A stretch of DNA of 64,000 bases, taken from the NCBI GenBank assembly GCA_963383645.1, contig OY726571.1:24244116-24308115 (forward strand). The letters run 5' to 3'. The number at the start of each line of letters is the position of its first letter. Within the stretch, counting starts at the first letter, position 1. The notes beneath the pieces are model-generated. The model was given only the letters and a program-made list of their open reading frames with translations. It was not told the origin of the DNA and did not search any database. Positions 11,708 to 23,391 of the stretch are shown here, piece after piece. This DNA comes from Muscardinus avellanarius. Lineage: Eukaryota; Chordata; Mammalia; Rodentia; Gliridae. A program made the translations under genes and the position numbers.

Positions 11708-12766
11708 CCAGGGCACTTCCTTTTATTAAAAGGAACAATACACCGAGAAAATATAATGATAGTAAATATTTATGCCCCAAATATGGGTGCAACCACATTT
11801 GTAAAACAAACCCTTCTGGAAATAAGATCCCAAGTAGACCCAATAATTCTGGGAGACTTTAATATGCCTCTCACACCACTGGATCGATCTTCAAGGCAAA
11901 AGATGAGTAAAGACGCTTTAGAACTAAAGGAAACCATAAACCAAATGGACCTAATAGACGTTTTCAGAGTATTTCAACCAGGAACTACAGAATACACTTT
12001 CTTCTCAGCAGTCCATGGAACCTTCTCCAAAATAGATCACATCCTGGGACACAAAGAAAATACCAGCAAATTCAAAAAATGTAATATAATTCCATGCATC
12101 TTTTCAGACCACAATGGAATAAAAGTAGAAATCAAGAACAGGAAACTCGAAAGAAAGTATTCAAATTTATGGAGAATGAATGATACATTATTGAATGACG
12201 AATGGGTAAGAGCAGAAATTAGGGAAGAAATAAAGAAATTTATGGAAACAAACGAAAACAGAGACAAAACCTACCAAAACCTATGGGACACCATGAAGGC
12301 AGTACTAAGAGGAAAGTTTATTGCATTGAGTGCCCACATAAAAAGGATGGAGAACCACCAAGTAAAGAACCTAATGACACAACTCAAGGATCTAGAAATT
12401 CTGCAACAGTCTATTCCCAAAACCAGCAGAAGACAAGAAATCATCAAAATTAGAGCAGAAATAAATGAAATAGAGAACAAAAAAACAATTCAAAGAATCA
12501 ATAAAACAAAAAGTTGGTTCTTTGAAAAGATTAATAGAATTGATAAACCCCTGGCCAACCTAACCAAAAGAAAAAGAGAGTCAACTTAAATTATCAAAAT
12601 TAGAAACGAAAAAGGAGATACCACCACAGATAGTGAAGAAATTCAAAATATTATCAGAAAGTACTTTAAAAATTTATACTCCAATAGATTTGAAAACCTG
12701 GATGAAATTGACAGATTTCTAAGCACAGTTAACCTTCCTACACTCAACCAAGAGGACATAGCAAGC
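11708..12766 (+). pseudogene. L1 ORF2 remnant: endonuclease C-terminal part and linker
   Basis: The frame is open from the truncation point. It contains conserved L1 endonuclease motifs: NIYAPN (from about 11765), GDFN (11852-11863), KIDHI, and SDHNG (12104 onward). These correspond to the catalytic tyrosine, the Asp/Asn pair and the terminal Ser-Asp-His of this APE-type nuclease. The N-terminal catalytic Asn and Glu are lost with the truncation, so the nuclease cannot work. A TAA at 12587-12589 sits where related elements have a CAA glutamine codon. The same frame continues as L1 sequence to about 12766, where a one-base loss shifts the frame. Confidence 0.93.
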
Positions 12767-14768
12767 TAAACCAACCAATAACAACCAAAGAAATAGAAAT
12801 GGCAATAAAAATTCTTCCACCAAAGAAAAGCCCAGGCCCAGATGGGTTCCCAGCTGAATTCTACAAAACCTTCAGTGAACAACTAATACCAATACTTCAT
12901 AACATGTTCCGGGAAATTGAAAGAGATGGAACTCTTCCAAATTCCTTCTATGAGGCCAGTATCACATTAATCCCCAAACCAAATAAAGATACTTCAAGAA
13001 AGGAAAACTACAGACCAATATCCTTAATGAACATAGATGCAAAAATTCTAAACAAAATACTAGCAATATGCATTCAAAACTATATCAAGAGAATAATACA
13101 CCATGACCAAGTCGGTTTCATCCCAGAAAAACAAGGCTGGTTCAACATACGCAAATCAATACATGTTATTCACCACATAAATAGAACCAAGAACAAAAAC
13201 CACATCATCACAGCAATAGATGCTGAAAAAGCATTTGACAAAATCCAACACCCATTTATGTTAAAAACACTGCAAAAAATTGGGATAGAAGGAAAGTACT
13301 TCAACATCATCAAGGCAATATACTGCAAACCCAAAGCCAACATTATATTGAATGGGGAAAAACTGCAAGAATTTCCGCTACAGTCAGGAACAAGACAAGG
13401 ATGCCCACTATCACCACTCCTTTTCAATATAGTCCTTGAGACTCTTGCTGCAGCAATCAGACAAGAGAAGGAAATCAAAGGAATCCACATAGGAAGAGAG
13501 GAAGTAAAATTATCCTTATTCGCAGATGACATGATCCTTTATCTGGAAGATCCAAAGAACTCAACCAAAAGACTTCTGGAGCTGATTGACAAATTCAGCA
13601 AAGTTGCAGGTTACAAAATCAACCTAAAGAAATCAGTGGCCTTTCTTTATGCCAACAACGAATCCACAATGAAAGAAACAAAAACAACAATTCCATTCAC
13701 TATAACCTCAAAACCAATAAAATACCTAGGAATAAACCTAACCCAAGATGTAAAAGACCTCTACAACAAAAACTATAAAACATTAAAGAAAGAAATAGAA
13801 GAAGACCTTGGAAGATGGAAAGATCTCCCGTGCTCATGGATAGGCAGAATAAATATCATCAAAATGGCCATTCTGCCAAAACTGATCTATAGGTTCAATG
13901 CAATTTCCATTAAAATACCAGTGACATTCTTCAGAGACCTAGAAAAATCAATCATGAACTTCATATGGAGAAAGAAAAGACCTAGAATAGCCAAAGCAAT
14001 TCTCAATAACAAGAAACACGCAGGAGGCATTACAATCCCAGACTTCAAACTATACTATAGAGCAATAGTAGTAAAAACAGCATGGTACTGGCACAAAAAC
14101 AGATATACTGACCAGTGGATTAGAATAGAAGATACAGAAACAAACCCACACATCTTTAGTCAATTAATCTTTGACAAAGGGGCCAAACACATACGCTGGA
14201 GAAAAGACAGCCTTTTCAACAAGTGGTGCTGGGAGAACTGGCTATCCATTTGTAAAAAGATGAATCTAAACCCCTATATCTCACCTAACACAGGAATCAA
14301 CTCAAGATGGATCAAAGACTTAGAAATTAGACCTGAGACTGTGAAGTTAGTAGAGGAGAACATAGGTTCAACACTACAACATATTGGCACAGGCAGTAAC
14401 TTTCTCAACAAAACCTCCAAAGCTCAGGAAATTAAAGCAAGAATTAACAAGTGGGATAGCATCAAACTAAAAAGTTTCTTCTCATCAAAGGAAACTATCA
14501 ATAACCTAAAGAGGAAGCCTACAGAATGGGAAAGGATCTTTACCAGCCACCATTCTGATAGGGGGCTAATAACCAGAGTATACAAAGAGCTCAAAAGACT
14601 CTACACTAGCAAAACAAACAACCCAATCAAGAAATGGGCAAATGAACTAAATAGACACTTCACAAAAGAAGAGATACAAAGGGCTAATAGATACATGAAA
14701 AGATGTTCTTCATCACTGGCCATTAGGGAGATACAAATCAAAACTACACTGAGATTCTATCTAACCCA
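12767..14768 (+). pseudogene. L1 ORF2 remnant: reverse transcriptase domain
   Basis: Open L1 sequence in the next frame; the longest ATG-initiated frame is 12799-14772, 657 codons. Non-LTR reverse transcriptase motifs appear in order: [13 protein letters not shown], then the [14 protein letters not shown] block, then the catalytic FADD at 13519-13530 (residues 241-244 from the 12799 ATG), then the thumb and C-terminal linker. The reverse transcriptase core shows no internal stop. The frame ends at a TAA created by a one-base loss near 14765-14768. An ATG-initiated product would lack endonuclease and Cys/His domain; no promoter is visible, so expression is not expected. Confidence 0.95.
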
Positions 14769-15242
14769 GTAAGAGTGGCAAGCATAAAGAAATCAAACAA
14801 CAACAAATGCTGGCGAGGATGTGGGGAAAGAGGAACTCTTTTACACTGTTGGTGGGAGTGCAAACTAGTTCAGCCACTATGGAGATCTGTGTGGAGATTC
14901 CTAAGAAAGGTGGGAATAGATCCACCATATGATCCAGCTATACCACTCCTGGATATCTTTCCAAAGGGGTTGAATTCAGAGAAATACAGCAACATATGCA
15001 TACCTATGTTCATAGCAGCACAATTTGTAATAGCCAAAATATGGAACCAACCCAGATCACCATCAACAGATGAATGGATAGCAAAACTTTGGGAAATACA
15101 CACAATGGAATTCTATTCAGCCATAAAGAAGAACAAAATTATATCATTTGCAAGAAGATGGAAAGCCCTGGAAAGCATCATGTTAAGTGAGATCAGCCAA
15201 GCACAGAAGATACACATGTTTCCTCTAATATACCCAAACTAG
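14769..15242 (+). pseudogene. L1 ORF2 remnant: C-terminal Cys/His domain
   Basis: After the second frameshift the L1 protein continues in the third frame to the natural stop at 15240-15242. It contains the conserved C-x3-C-x7-H-x4-C arrangement (CWRGC then HCWWEC, about 14808-14862), then the usual C-terminal part with WNQP and EFYSAIKKNK. The 155-codon open frame starting at 14775 is the tail of ORF2 and not a separate gene. Confidence 0.95.
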
Positions 15243-15515
15243 AAAACACAAAGGATACCAGTGGGACTCCAGATATTAGGGGGGAAATACTAGCTAAGTT
15301 TTAATGGAAAGATAGGAGAGGAGAAAGGCCGATCTTGATTAATGAGGGTCTACAACTGAACCTGTGTAAAATTCTGAATAAGACATGGTTAACCTGGACA
15401 ACCATTGGTGGGAGGGGGGAAAAGAAAATGGGGGCAGGGGGGGAGAGGGCACCAAATATAGTGTAAATGTATACTATTTATGTTCAATAAAAATTTGTTA
15501 AAAAAATAAATAAAT
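15243..15515 (+). other. L1 3' UTR and A-rich tail
   Basis: This is the non-coding end of the L1. It carries a G-rich polypurine stretch at about 15408-15448, a feature conserved in mammalian L1 3' UTRs, then AATAAA and an A-rich (TAAA-repeat) tail before the right target-site duplication. Confidence 0.9.
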
Positions 15516-15525
15516 AAAATGAGGG

Positions 15526-16948
15526 TCACCTTTATTTTAACTTTCTCTGGTCTGGACATTAGCATTGTTGGCCTGCACAGAAGGGTAGACTCCGTTATGA
15601 AGGTTTGTGTAAGTACTTTGTATGATGGTTATACAACTAAAATGCCTAATAATGTGTTTTTCAGAATTTGTCCTCAAGGTTCGATGATGCATGACTACAC
15701 TTAGGTCTTTTTAATTAATTTCTGATATTTTCACCAATGGAAATTATATTTTCTATAACTAGTATTTAAATATTCATAACAAGAATATTTTCCAATTTTT
15801 CAGTCATTTAAAAACTGACACTTTTTTCAGATTTCAAATGTTCTAAACCTGAATTTAAATGTGATTGGTAATAAAAAAATTACTACTTGTGTTACTCAAC
15901 AACATTAGATAGAAGCTTCCAAGGTTAGTTATTCCTAATGAATACAAGCATTTTAAAAATGTATTTTATTCCCAAAGTATTTTAATCTTTTGGTTGCATT
16001 TCAGTTCTCTGTTTTTACAGAGCGCTTCCTATGTCAGTGAACCAGAAACCTAACTTTTCATCAAATCAGCTGTGGATCTGGATATAAAATTAGAAAACTA
16101 ATAAAAGTAGAGATGCTAGGGCTCTTGCCATTTTTCTAGCAGTAAGGAAACCCTTTATTTGATATATCACAGTCTAGTTTTGCACATATAAAAATAGATG
16201 GCAAAATTTATATTACAGATTTTATTTTAAGAAAAAATATCTGAGACATTGTTTCTCTGAAAATCACTATTTAGAAATTAAAAAAGCCATTTATATTGAT
16301 GTAATTAAGTCAGATATTTATGTCTACTATACACAGATTAAAGATAAATGCAGAAATTTAAATTGGAAAACTGTTACAAAAATGTCACCTGCTAATATTT
16401 GGACCTCTTTGTCAGAAATTCAAAAGCAGTCAACTATAAAAAATATGGAGCATTCACACTACAAAATATTTTTATTGTATCATCTTAATGAATATAATTT
16501 TTTGAATGTCTTTCGCTTTCCATGTAATCCCTTTTACAATACTATTGTTACTGATTACAAAAGTTTTACCTTCTAGATCTTTCTTCCTTCTTGTGATTTT
16601 TGTCATTTGATAAGTTAATGCCTATTCTTGTACTGCAGATAACTTAAAATGAGAAGAGCATTTTACATTTATTTAATTTCTGAATATATAATATGCATTT
16701 CTACGACCTTTTTAGGCTAAATGGTATTTATATAATATAGGGTCACCATAACAATACTTTAGTGAAGTGAATATTTTCATCCTACAAATGTTTATTTATA
16801 TCATAGCATATTTTCTATGATACATTCTATAATAAAAAAGTATTTTTGGATCTTGAATTTGATTTAAAGAGTGCTATCAGTGGTCAGCAACGATTTTTCC
16901 AAATATGTAATCTGTACTAAGCTTTTCACTTATTAAAAATGATTCCCA
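15526..16948. other. AT-rich stretch, no gene seen
   Basis: 1.4 kb without a recognised repeat or gene. Confidence 0.5.
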
Positions 16949-17146
16949 GCCAGGCGTGGTGGCGCACCCTTGTAATCCCTGCGCTTGGGAGGCAGAAATA
17001 GGAGGATCACGCAGGTTCGAAGCCAGCCTCACTGGCTCAAGAGACCCTGTTTCCAAATAAAAATATAAAAATAGGTCTGGGAGTATAGCCCAGAGGTAGA
17101 AGAATTTCCAGGAACCCCAGTACCACAAAAAAAAAAAAAAAAAAAA
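16949..17146 (+). mobile_element. B1-dID-type SINE, young subfamily
   Basis: Complete copy: GCCAGGCGTGGTGGCGCAC head, GGCTCAAGAGACCCTG centre, GGTCTGGGAGTATAGCCC tail and an uninterrupted oligo-A run of about 21 (17126-17146). The intact poly-A suggests a recent insertion. Confidence 0.93.
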
Positions 17147-18010
17147 TTCTCCAAATCTTAGACTTGGTACAGTTAAATTAAATTACTGGTATTTTAAATT
17201 AAAATATTGAGGACATGTACATTTTCCTGAGAAATTTATTATTTGGCTAAAGATGTAGTACTTATATTTGAAATTAAGTGAATAAATATTAAAGACAAAT
17301 AAAACAAAAAATTAGTTGAGGTTAAAGCTGGTATAAAAATTACAAAAATATTGGCTTTAAGATATAGAAAGAACACTATATAATAATTTCGCAAGTTATA
17401 TTATCAAAGAAGGACTAATAACTAGATGATCTGAATATGTTTCAAGAACTCTGGGCTGGATCATAAATGTAACATAAAAGCATTGAATTTAAAAATTATG
17501 AGAGCCAAATAATGGAGTCGGATTTCAGAATACAAAATGCAGAAAAATAGGCCAAAAAGATTGAAAAAGAAAAAGCAAAGGCGATAATCAGGCACATGAT
17601 TGCAGGGTGCTTTGCTGCCTTAAGATTGGCAATTATGGTCTAAAATTGGGACCAAGAGAACAATAAAGATTTGAAGATCTAGTGAGCATATTAGGCCTAC
17701 TAAAAAGTGACAGAGCTGGTTCTTTGTAAAGCAGAATATCCTACCATTTTCAATTTGAAAAACTGAAAAGAAAGGGGATGGAATAAAATTCTGCAGTTAA
17801 GGAAACTACAGAGGGCAGGAACAGAGGGGAAAAGAGTTCAGAAAAATGAACTATCTTCCATGTCAGGTGGCTGAGTATGGGCGCCCTTACCAAGGCCCTC
17901 TGAAGAATGCAAATATACTTTTCTAGAAGCAACAACTGGATTCCTGCCACAAAGGAGCATCTATTTGTCTTTTATGAAAGGAATCAGAGAAACCATCAAA
18001 ACCAGCAGGG
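17147..18010. other. AT-rich stretch, no gene seen
   Basis: No repeat family or coding region recognised. Confidence 0.5.
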
Positions 18011-18195
18011 AGCCAGGCATGATGTTTCTCCCTTTTAATCCCAGTATTTGGGAAGCGGAATCAGAGCATCTCAGGTTCAAGGCCAGCCTCAGGAACATAG
18101 AGAGACCCTGTTTCAAAACAAACAAACAATTGGGAGTATAGCTTGAAATTAGAATTTATTGAGTTTAATCCTCAATACAAAACAAAACAAAACAA
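18011..18195 (+). mobile_element. Diverged B1-dID-type SINE
   Basis: Sense copy from AGCCAGGCATGATG to an (AAAAC)n 3' end. ACCAGCAGGG just before it and ACAACAGGG just after are probably a decayed target-site duplication. Confidence 0.8.
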
Positions 18196-18507
18196 CAGGG
18201 AAAATATTGTAGCTAAGAAAAGCAGATTAAAGAAGTGTTATTTTCCAGCCCCCTCCCCACTAAGTCTTCAAATAATCAGAGAAATTAATCATTCTTTGAA
18301 AATGAAGGTAGATAAGAGACATCTCATGACTATATCTACTATATTCCTTCTTGATTCTTGTTTTTGCTGGAATGACAGGAAAGCCAACTAAGTAGACCTT
18401 TACAGGTTCCTGCAGCCATAACCATAACTAATCATGGTACAACAGACTTTTTGAGTTAGAATTTGTTTACTAATTTTATTTATTTATTTTCTGTTTTATT
18501 TATTTGT

Positions 18508-18553
18508 TCCATTAAGATGTATGACTACAATGCACCAATAAAAATTTAAAAAA
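18508..18553 (+). mobile_element. Short L1 3'-end fragment
   Basis: Contains AAGATGTATGACTACAATGC followed by ACCAATAAAAATTT. The same terminal motif ends several other fragments in this window (20795-20945, 23059-23103, and reverse-strand copies), so it is the 3' terminus of one repeat family, most likely an L1 3' UTR. Only the last 50 or so bases are present. Confidence 0.6.
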
Positions 18554-20388
18554 TAAAATATAATTTTACATCTGTAATTTTAGCTACTTATTAATACATG
18601 TATATATTATTCAAGGTATTATTAAGTTATGTTTAGGAAACATGTAGTATTATTCAAGGTATTTACTAACTAACAGAGACTTGGCATAACAAGAGAGTTA
18701 CACTCAGGAAAAAAACATTGAGTCTCATACCAAATTTATAGTCTCCAAAAAAACAATTAATTACTCTGGGAAAAATATAGAGGAAAAACTGGGTTTAGGA
18801 ATAAAAGAGTAAAAATTAAATATGCTTCTAAATAAGCTCAAAATTCTGACAGTCTTAATGATTGCATTGCTATAGCATGTTTAGAGAAATAAGTTGAACA
18901 TAACCTATTTGATTTTATTTAAGATTGAAGAAATAGGGTGAATTCCAAGAGAAAATATTCTAGAGGCAAGAAGAAACACACAATCCAAATTAGAAAGGGC
19001 CTGGTTAAAGAACCAATTCCTATGGTCTCAGAAATTAATTGGAGCCTTAGGAGAAATGAGTTATGAGAGGTAAAAATTCAGAGAATGATGAAATTCTAAC
19101 AGAACTATTTCGTATTCAGGAAGTGAGAGAGAGAGAGAGGGAGAGAGAGATCATATTATCACAGAGAGGAAGAAGTGGAGAATATTAGAAATTCAGGTGT
19201 CTATAAATTTGGGAGGGCAGTAAAAGTCAAGGGCAATGATGAATACCGGGTTTCATCATCTTCAAGAGCAGATTCATTGCATGAATGAGACGGAACGCAT
19301 CACTGATGATTTGATGGTGGGTGAGGACATGCAGTAATTCCATCAAGAAGGTTGCCTCTGAAAGCAGGAGGAATAAAAGCGTGGCACTTAAAAAACACAC
19401 AAGAATTGGGACAGATGATGTGTGGAGGGAAACAAGTGAAAGAGACAGGCTGGCAAAAGCTAGTAGAGCAAGCAGCGGAGAGCTTACCCAGGAGAGAGTA
19501 GGCAGGCTGATCATGGCCAAGGGTCAAATTTTAGTCACAACATATGACCTTTAGTGTTCAATTTTTTTTCCATTATAGCACTTTTATTCACTAGTACTAT
19601 AGAAGGAAAGCTATAAATGATAATATGGCTAATCTAAGTATGAACATTGATTATTAATTGGATTATGTGAGAACAGAAAGTAGAAAGGATACTTGTTATT
19701 AGTAAATAGGATGGTTTTAAAATAATTGCTTCTAATACCCCATCATTAAGGTAAAAATAATTACTGGTTTTGTTCTGAGTTATATCTTTGACAGACTGAG
19801 AATGAGAGCGTATTTAGGAAGGTGAAACACATTATGTCATTCTACATTACAGTCGTTAAAGCTGCTCATGCAATGAGAGGTGACCAGGGAGTCTAATAAG
19901 ATCAAATGGAAGCTCATAATCTAACTGAAGGGGAAATAGTTAAAAATGTAAAAAGACCGATGTCTCTTGAAGAGCAAGAGGTCAAAACCAAGGATCAAAA
20001 CTGTGCTAAAAGTCAAGAAGTATTGTATGAAGTTGGGGTGACCATCAACAAAATTTTAAGACATTTATAAAGGATACAAATCATATCTTCAAACTCCTAC
20101 ATACTGTTTATGGCATAAGTAACCCAGGGTTATAAAAGATAAAAAAATATGCAAAAGAATCATGTGATAAAGTATTTCTATAATTTGTTGGCAGTATTCA
20201 CCTTGAAAGGTGATCTGTGAAGGATCATTTTATTTTTACTTTTGTGACTTCAATCTAAAAAACAAATATAATGAGCTTAGCTGCTAAGCTCCTGCACATG
20301 ATGTTATAGACATAGTCAATACGTTGTTAAACATTTTGCACAGCATAAAGTTCTAATGTAACTGAAAATAGGAGAAAAATTCATGAAT
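18554..20388. other. AT-rich stretch, no gene seen
   Basis: No gene. A small duplication of TATTATTCAAGGTATT occurs at about 18605-18620 and 18648-18663. A GA-rich run lies at 19125-19150. The open frames of 75-97 codons at 19227-19554 overlap one another on both strands and carry no recognisable domain. Confidence 0.5.
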
Positions 20389-20647
20389 AGAAAGCATATC
20401 AATATTAGGCCGGGCGTGGTGGCGCACGCTTGTAATTCCCCGCGCTTGAGAGGCAGAGACAGGAGGATCGCACTGGTTCGAAGCCAGCGGCGCATGCTGG
20501 CTTAGGAGACCCTGTTTTCAAATAAAAAACAATATAAAATAGGTCTGGGAGTGTAGCCTGGAGGTAGAAGGGCTTCCAGGAACCCCAGTACCACAAAAAA
20601 AAAAAAAAGAAAAAGAAAAAGAAAAAAAGAAAGCATATCAATATTAG
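20389..20647 (+). mobile_element. Young B1-dID SINE with exact 20-bp target-site duplication
   Basis: The SINE body at 20409-20627 starts GCCGGGCGTGGTGGCGCACG, keeps CpGs in the head and centre, and ends in a long A/GAAAA tail. It is flanked by the identical 20-bp direct repeat AGAAAGCATATCAATATTAG at 20389-20408 and 20628-20647. Perfect duplications and retained CpGs make this one of the youngest insertions here. Confidence 0.96.
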
Positions 20648-20794
20648 TTTACAAATATTTGATTGTAAGGTTGTTATTATATGTGTTATACTTTCTAGAA
20701 AAGCTAGTGATTAGAAACAAATCTCCTTTGAAAGGTCTTCACATGTATGCATTTATAACTAAGCATTCTAGTTCCTAATGTACATACCAATCTC

Positions 20795-20945
20795 TAAGCC
20801 AAACTTGAAAAGGAGGGAGAAGGGAGGGAGTAGGTTGGGAACTGGGGAAGGGCTAAATGTGTGGTGTGTGGATATATTCCTCTACCATCTTGTACTCCTT
20901 TAAGATGTATGACTATAATGCACCAGTAAAAAAAAGAAAAATGAA
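20795..20945 (+). mobile_element. L1 3'-end fragment
   Basis: It carries a purine-rich AGGGAGGG stretch, the GGGGAAGGGCTAAATG motif and the terminal AAGATGTATGACTATAATGC then ACCAGTAAAAAA. This is collinear with the reverse complement of the fragment at 34850-35075, and the G-rich tract is a hallmark of L1 3' UTRs. Confidence 0.7.
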
Positions 20946-21378
20946 AAGAATAAAATAATTTTTTATTTGTTAAAAACTCTGATGAGTATTTGACTGCATT
21001 TTAAGTCATATCTCTTATAAGCATTTAGCACTGAAGCTATATATAATTTATTAGTGGTTAAAACAATAGTCAACGTATATTAATTTGAGATATTGAAAAT
21101 AACTTTGATTTTTTAAAAATGCTGACAAGTGCTATGATGAATTTTAACAATAGGGCATCAAAAAATATACGTACATGAACAACGGTCTACTGAAAACTTT
21201 ATTATAAATTAATATTATTTTTAATGATGTACTTTTCTTTAGAATTAGTTATTTAAATTTTAATTTTCTGCTCCACCCTTCAAAATACATCTTTTTTGTT
21301 AAGCCATTTCTCTTCCCTCTTCATTTACCTTTTTTATTTTCTTTCAATATTCTAACTTATGTTCACTTTTTATCAGTT

Positions 21379-21398
21379 AAACTTTTTAGTTACTGGGT

Positions 21399-21457
<59 letters not shown>

Positions 21458-21668
21458 TATGGGGGATGGAGCCCAGGGACATTATACCTATGAGCTACAC
21501 CCCCAGCCCTATTTTTTTATTCTTAATTTTTTGAAACAGAGTATCACTGAGTTGCAAAGAGCCTCACTAAGTAGCTGAGGCTGTCCACAACTGTGATTCT
21601 CTGGTCTTCACCTCCTGAATCCTGGGATTACTACATGGGTCACCATGCCCAGCACAAACTTTTTAGTT
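21379..21668 (-). mobile_element. B1-dID-type SINE with (GT)n and target-site duplication
   Basis: The minus-strand SINE (21392-21655) has a poly-T then a (GT)n run of about 22 units (21412-21454) in its tail. The direct repeat AAACTTTTTAGTT at 21379-21391 and 21656-21668 flanks it. The 61-codon minus-strand open frame ending nearby is incidental. Confidence 0.92.
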
Positions 21669-22883
21669 TTACAAGTAGGTTCCGTACTAACAAAGAGAAA
21701 GCTATTACACAATAGTATAGTAGAGTGTGGAGGAATAAGTTGAATAAAGAATCTACTACTGTAACTAAAAAAAAGGAAAACAAAAAGCATTGTTATGCAT
21801 AATAATGTAAGATAAGTGATCTACATTTATTCTTTTACTATGAATTAGTATTTCTAAAACGTGGGATTGTATCTGCTTTGGGGTATTCTTTAAATCATCA
21901 AGGCAATCATTAATTGATCATATGAACACTTGAATATCTTTAAACATCTTGCAACATTAAATGGTAAAAACTCGATATAAATGGTAGGCATATACATTCT
22001 AAAACCACATACATGCCTACACATGCATAACTCAAAAAGCAGTTTTTGTAAACCATGGAAGATGTCAATATAAATGCTAGTTATTTTACCCTATTCACTG
22101 TTTTTATTTATTTGAATGAATTATAAAGGTTTAATCTTGTGAACAGTAAGGAATTATTAACAAATTTAAGTCATATTTATATTTCTAATATTTAACAACC
22201 CAAAGTTCTAATTGATTTCCTAATGGAATATAGCCATTTCAAAGAAACACTTACATAATATAATCATGTTTACAAGATAATTATTTGTTCTTAACCATGA
22301 GGTTGGCACCCATTGTTCATATACCAATTTAAAAATGTCCAGTAATTATTCTTTATGTCATGTTATCAGCAGTTTTTGTAATTAATATTCACGCTTTGAG
22401 ATATCTAGTCACTGATATTCTTTAGCAAATTATTTATGATATATTTCAGTATGCTCAGAGTGTAATGGCACAATTTAAAAGTCCTTATTACCTATTTCAC
22501 AGATATTCTATCATGTAGTGGGCAGTGCCATTCAGATAAAATGACCCGGAGCAGGAGTAAGCAGTCTATCAAGCTACTTCCAGATTTACTGGGGCATCAT
22601 GAACTAAGCTTCCCTCAGTCTGCATCATGAAAAAGTAAGATATGTGAAGGAAAATGTTGATGAGAAAATTAGGAAAAAATAAGCTAAAAATACAAAAGTT
22701 TTTGTTCACTGCAAAAAAGTTATTTTAGCATTCAAGGTTGTCCTCAGCAAAACGGGTTAAGAAAATATGAAGATGAGAGTCAGTTGAAACAGTTTCCTAT
22801 TGTTAATCTTCAAAAAGTCTATGCATATGCTATTTTGCTTAGGTATAGAATAAGGAATGGAATATCCCATTTAAATTCTTTTT
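21669..22883. other. Repeat-poor AT-rich stretch, no gene seen
   Basis: No repeat recognised. The part at about 22290-22640 is slightly less AT-rich and motif-dense (for example GTAATTAATATTC and ATGACCCGGAGC) and might be conserved, but nothing further can be shown. Confidence 0.4.
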
Positions 22884-23058
22884 AAAAATGTTTTATTGGA
22901 GCATTTAATGAGGTAAAAGATGATATAGGCATGCATGCACACAGCACTTATTAGCTCTTTCCCATTTCCCACCCCATCTTCTCATGCCTGGCTTATTGAC
23001 TTTGATATCTTTCTGAATATACATCATGTACGTTAGGGAATTTTCCTTTCCCTTCCTC
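22884..23058 (-). mobile_element. L1 3'-end fragment, minus strand
   Basis: Reverse-strand counterpart of the 3' UTR family seen at 34850-35075: TTTTATTGGAGCATT, then the polypyrimidine block CCCATTTCCCACCCCATC, then TGGCTTATTGACTTTGATAT and ATACATCATGTACGTTAGGG. It lacks the usual ATAGTCATACATC segment near its end, so there is a short internal deletion. Confidence 0.65.
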
Positions 23059-23103
23059 CATTAAGATGTATGACTATAATGGACCAATAAAAATTTTAAA
23101 AAT
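23059..23103 (+). mobile_element. L1 3' terminus, plus strand, abutting the preceding fragment
   Basis: CCATTAAGATGTATGACTAT then AATGGACCAATAAAAATTTT is the plus-strand 3' terminus of the same family as the minus-strand fragment ending at 23058. The two are joined back to back in opposite orientation. Confidence 0.65.
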
Positions 23104-23200
23104 TAAATATAACACTAAAATAAATAAATAAATTAATTTTATTTTTCATGTATACTTTAAGAGAGTGCTTTCATGGTCCCAAATATATATATATATATAT

Positions 23201-23391
23201 TTGTTTTTTTGTGATACTGGGGTTTCTGGAAAACGCTTCTACCTCCGGGCTACACTCACAGACCTATTTTTATACTTTTTAATGTGGAAACAGGGTCTTT
23301 TAAGCCAGCGCGGCTGGCTTTGAACCTGCGCGATCCTTCTGTCTCTGCCTCCCAAGTGCTGGGATTACCAGCTTGTGCCACCATGCCCAGC
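23201..23391 (-). mobile_element. B1-dID-type SINE
   Basis: Minus-strand copy from a short poly-T through TACTGGGGTTTCTGG and the rc of the GGCTTAAAAGACC centre to the rc of the head (GCCACCATGCCCAGCC). It is preceded by a short (TA)n at 23183-23200. Confidence 0.9.

Larger units (their letters stand above)
11708..15515 (+). mobile_element. LINE-1, 5'-truncated, nearly complete ORF2
   Basis: A 3.8-kb L1 copy flanked by a 10-bp target-site duplication. It begins inside the ORF2 endonuclease domain, so the 5' UTR, ORF1 and roughly the first 100 ORF2 residues are missing; this is the usual result of incomplete target-primed reverse transcription. The rest of ORF2 is collinear to its end at 15242. 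It is followed by a 3' UTR with a G-rich polypurine tract at about 15408-15448, a polyadenylation signal (AATAAA, about 15486) and an A-rich tail. One nonsense change and two single-base frameshifts disable it, and the promoter is missing. The low number of defects suggests a moderately young copy. Confidence 0.97.

Noticed and set aside
11608..11862. 84-codon plus-strand frame ahead of the L1 endonuclease
   Set aside because: A different frame from the L1 protein, crossing the insertion boundary; a shadow frame.
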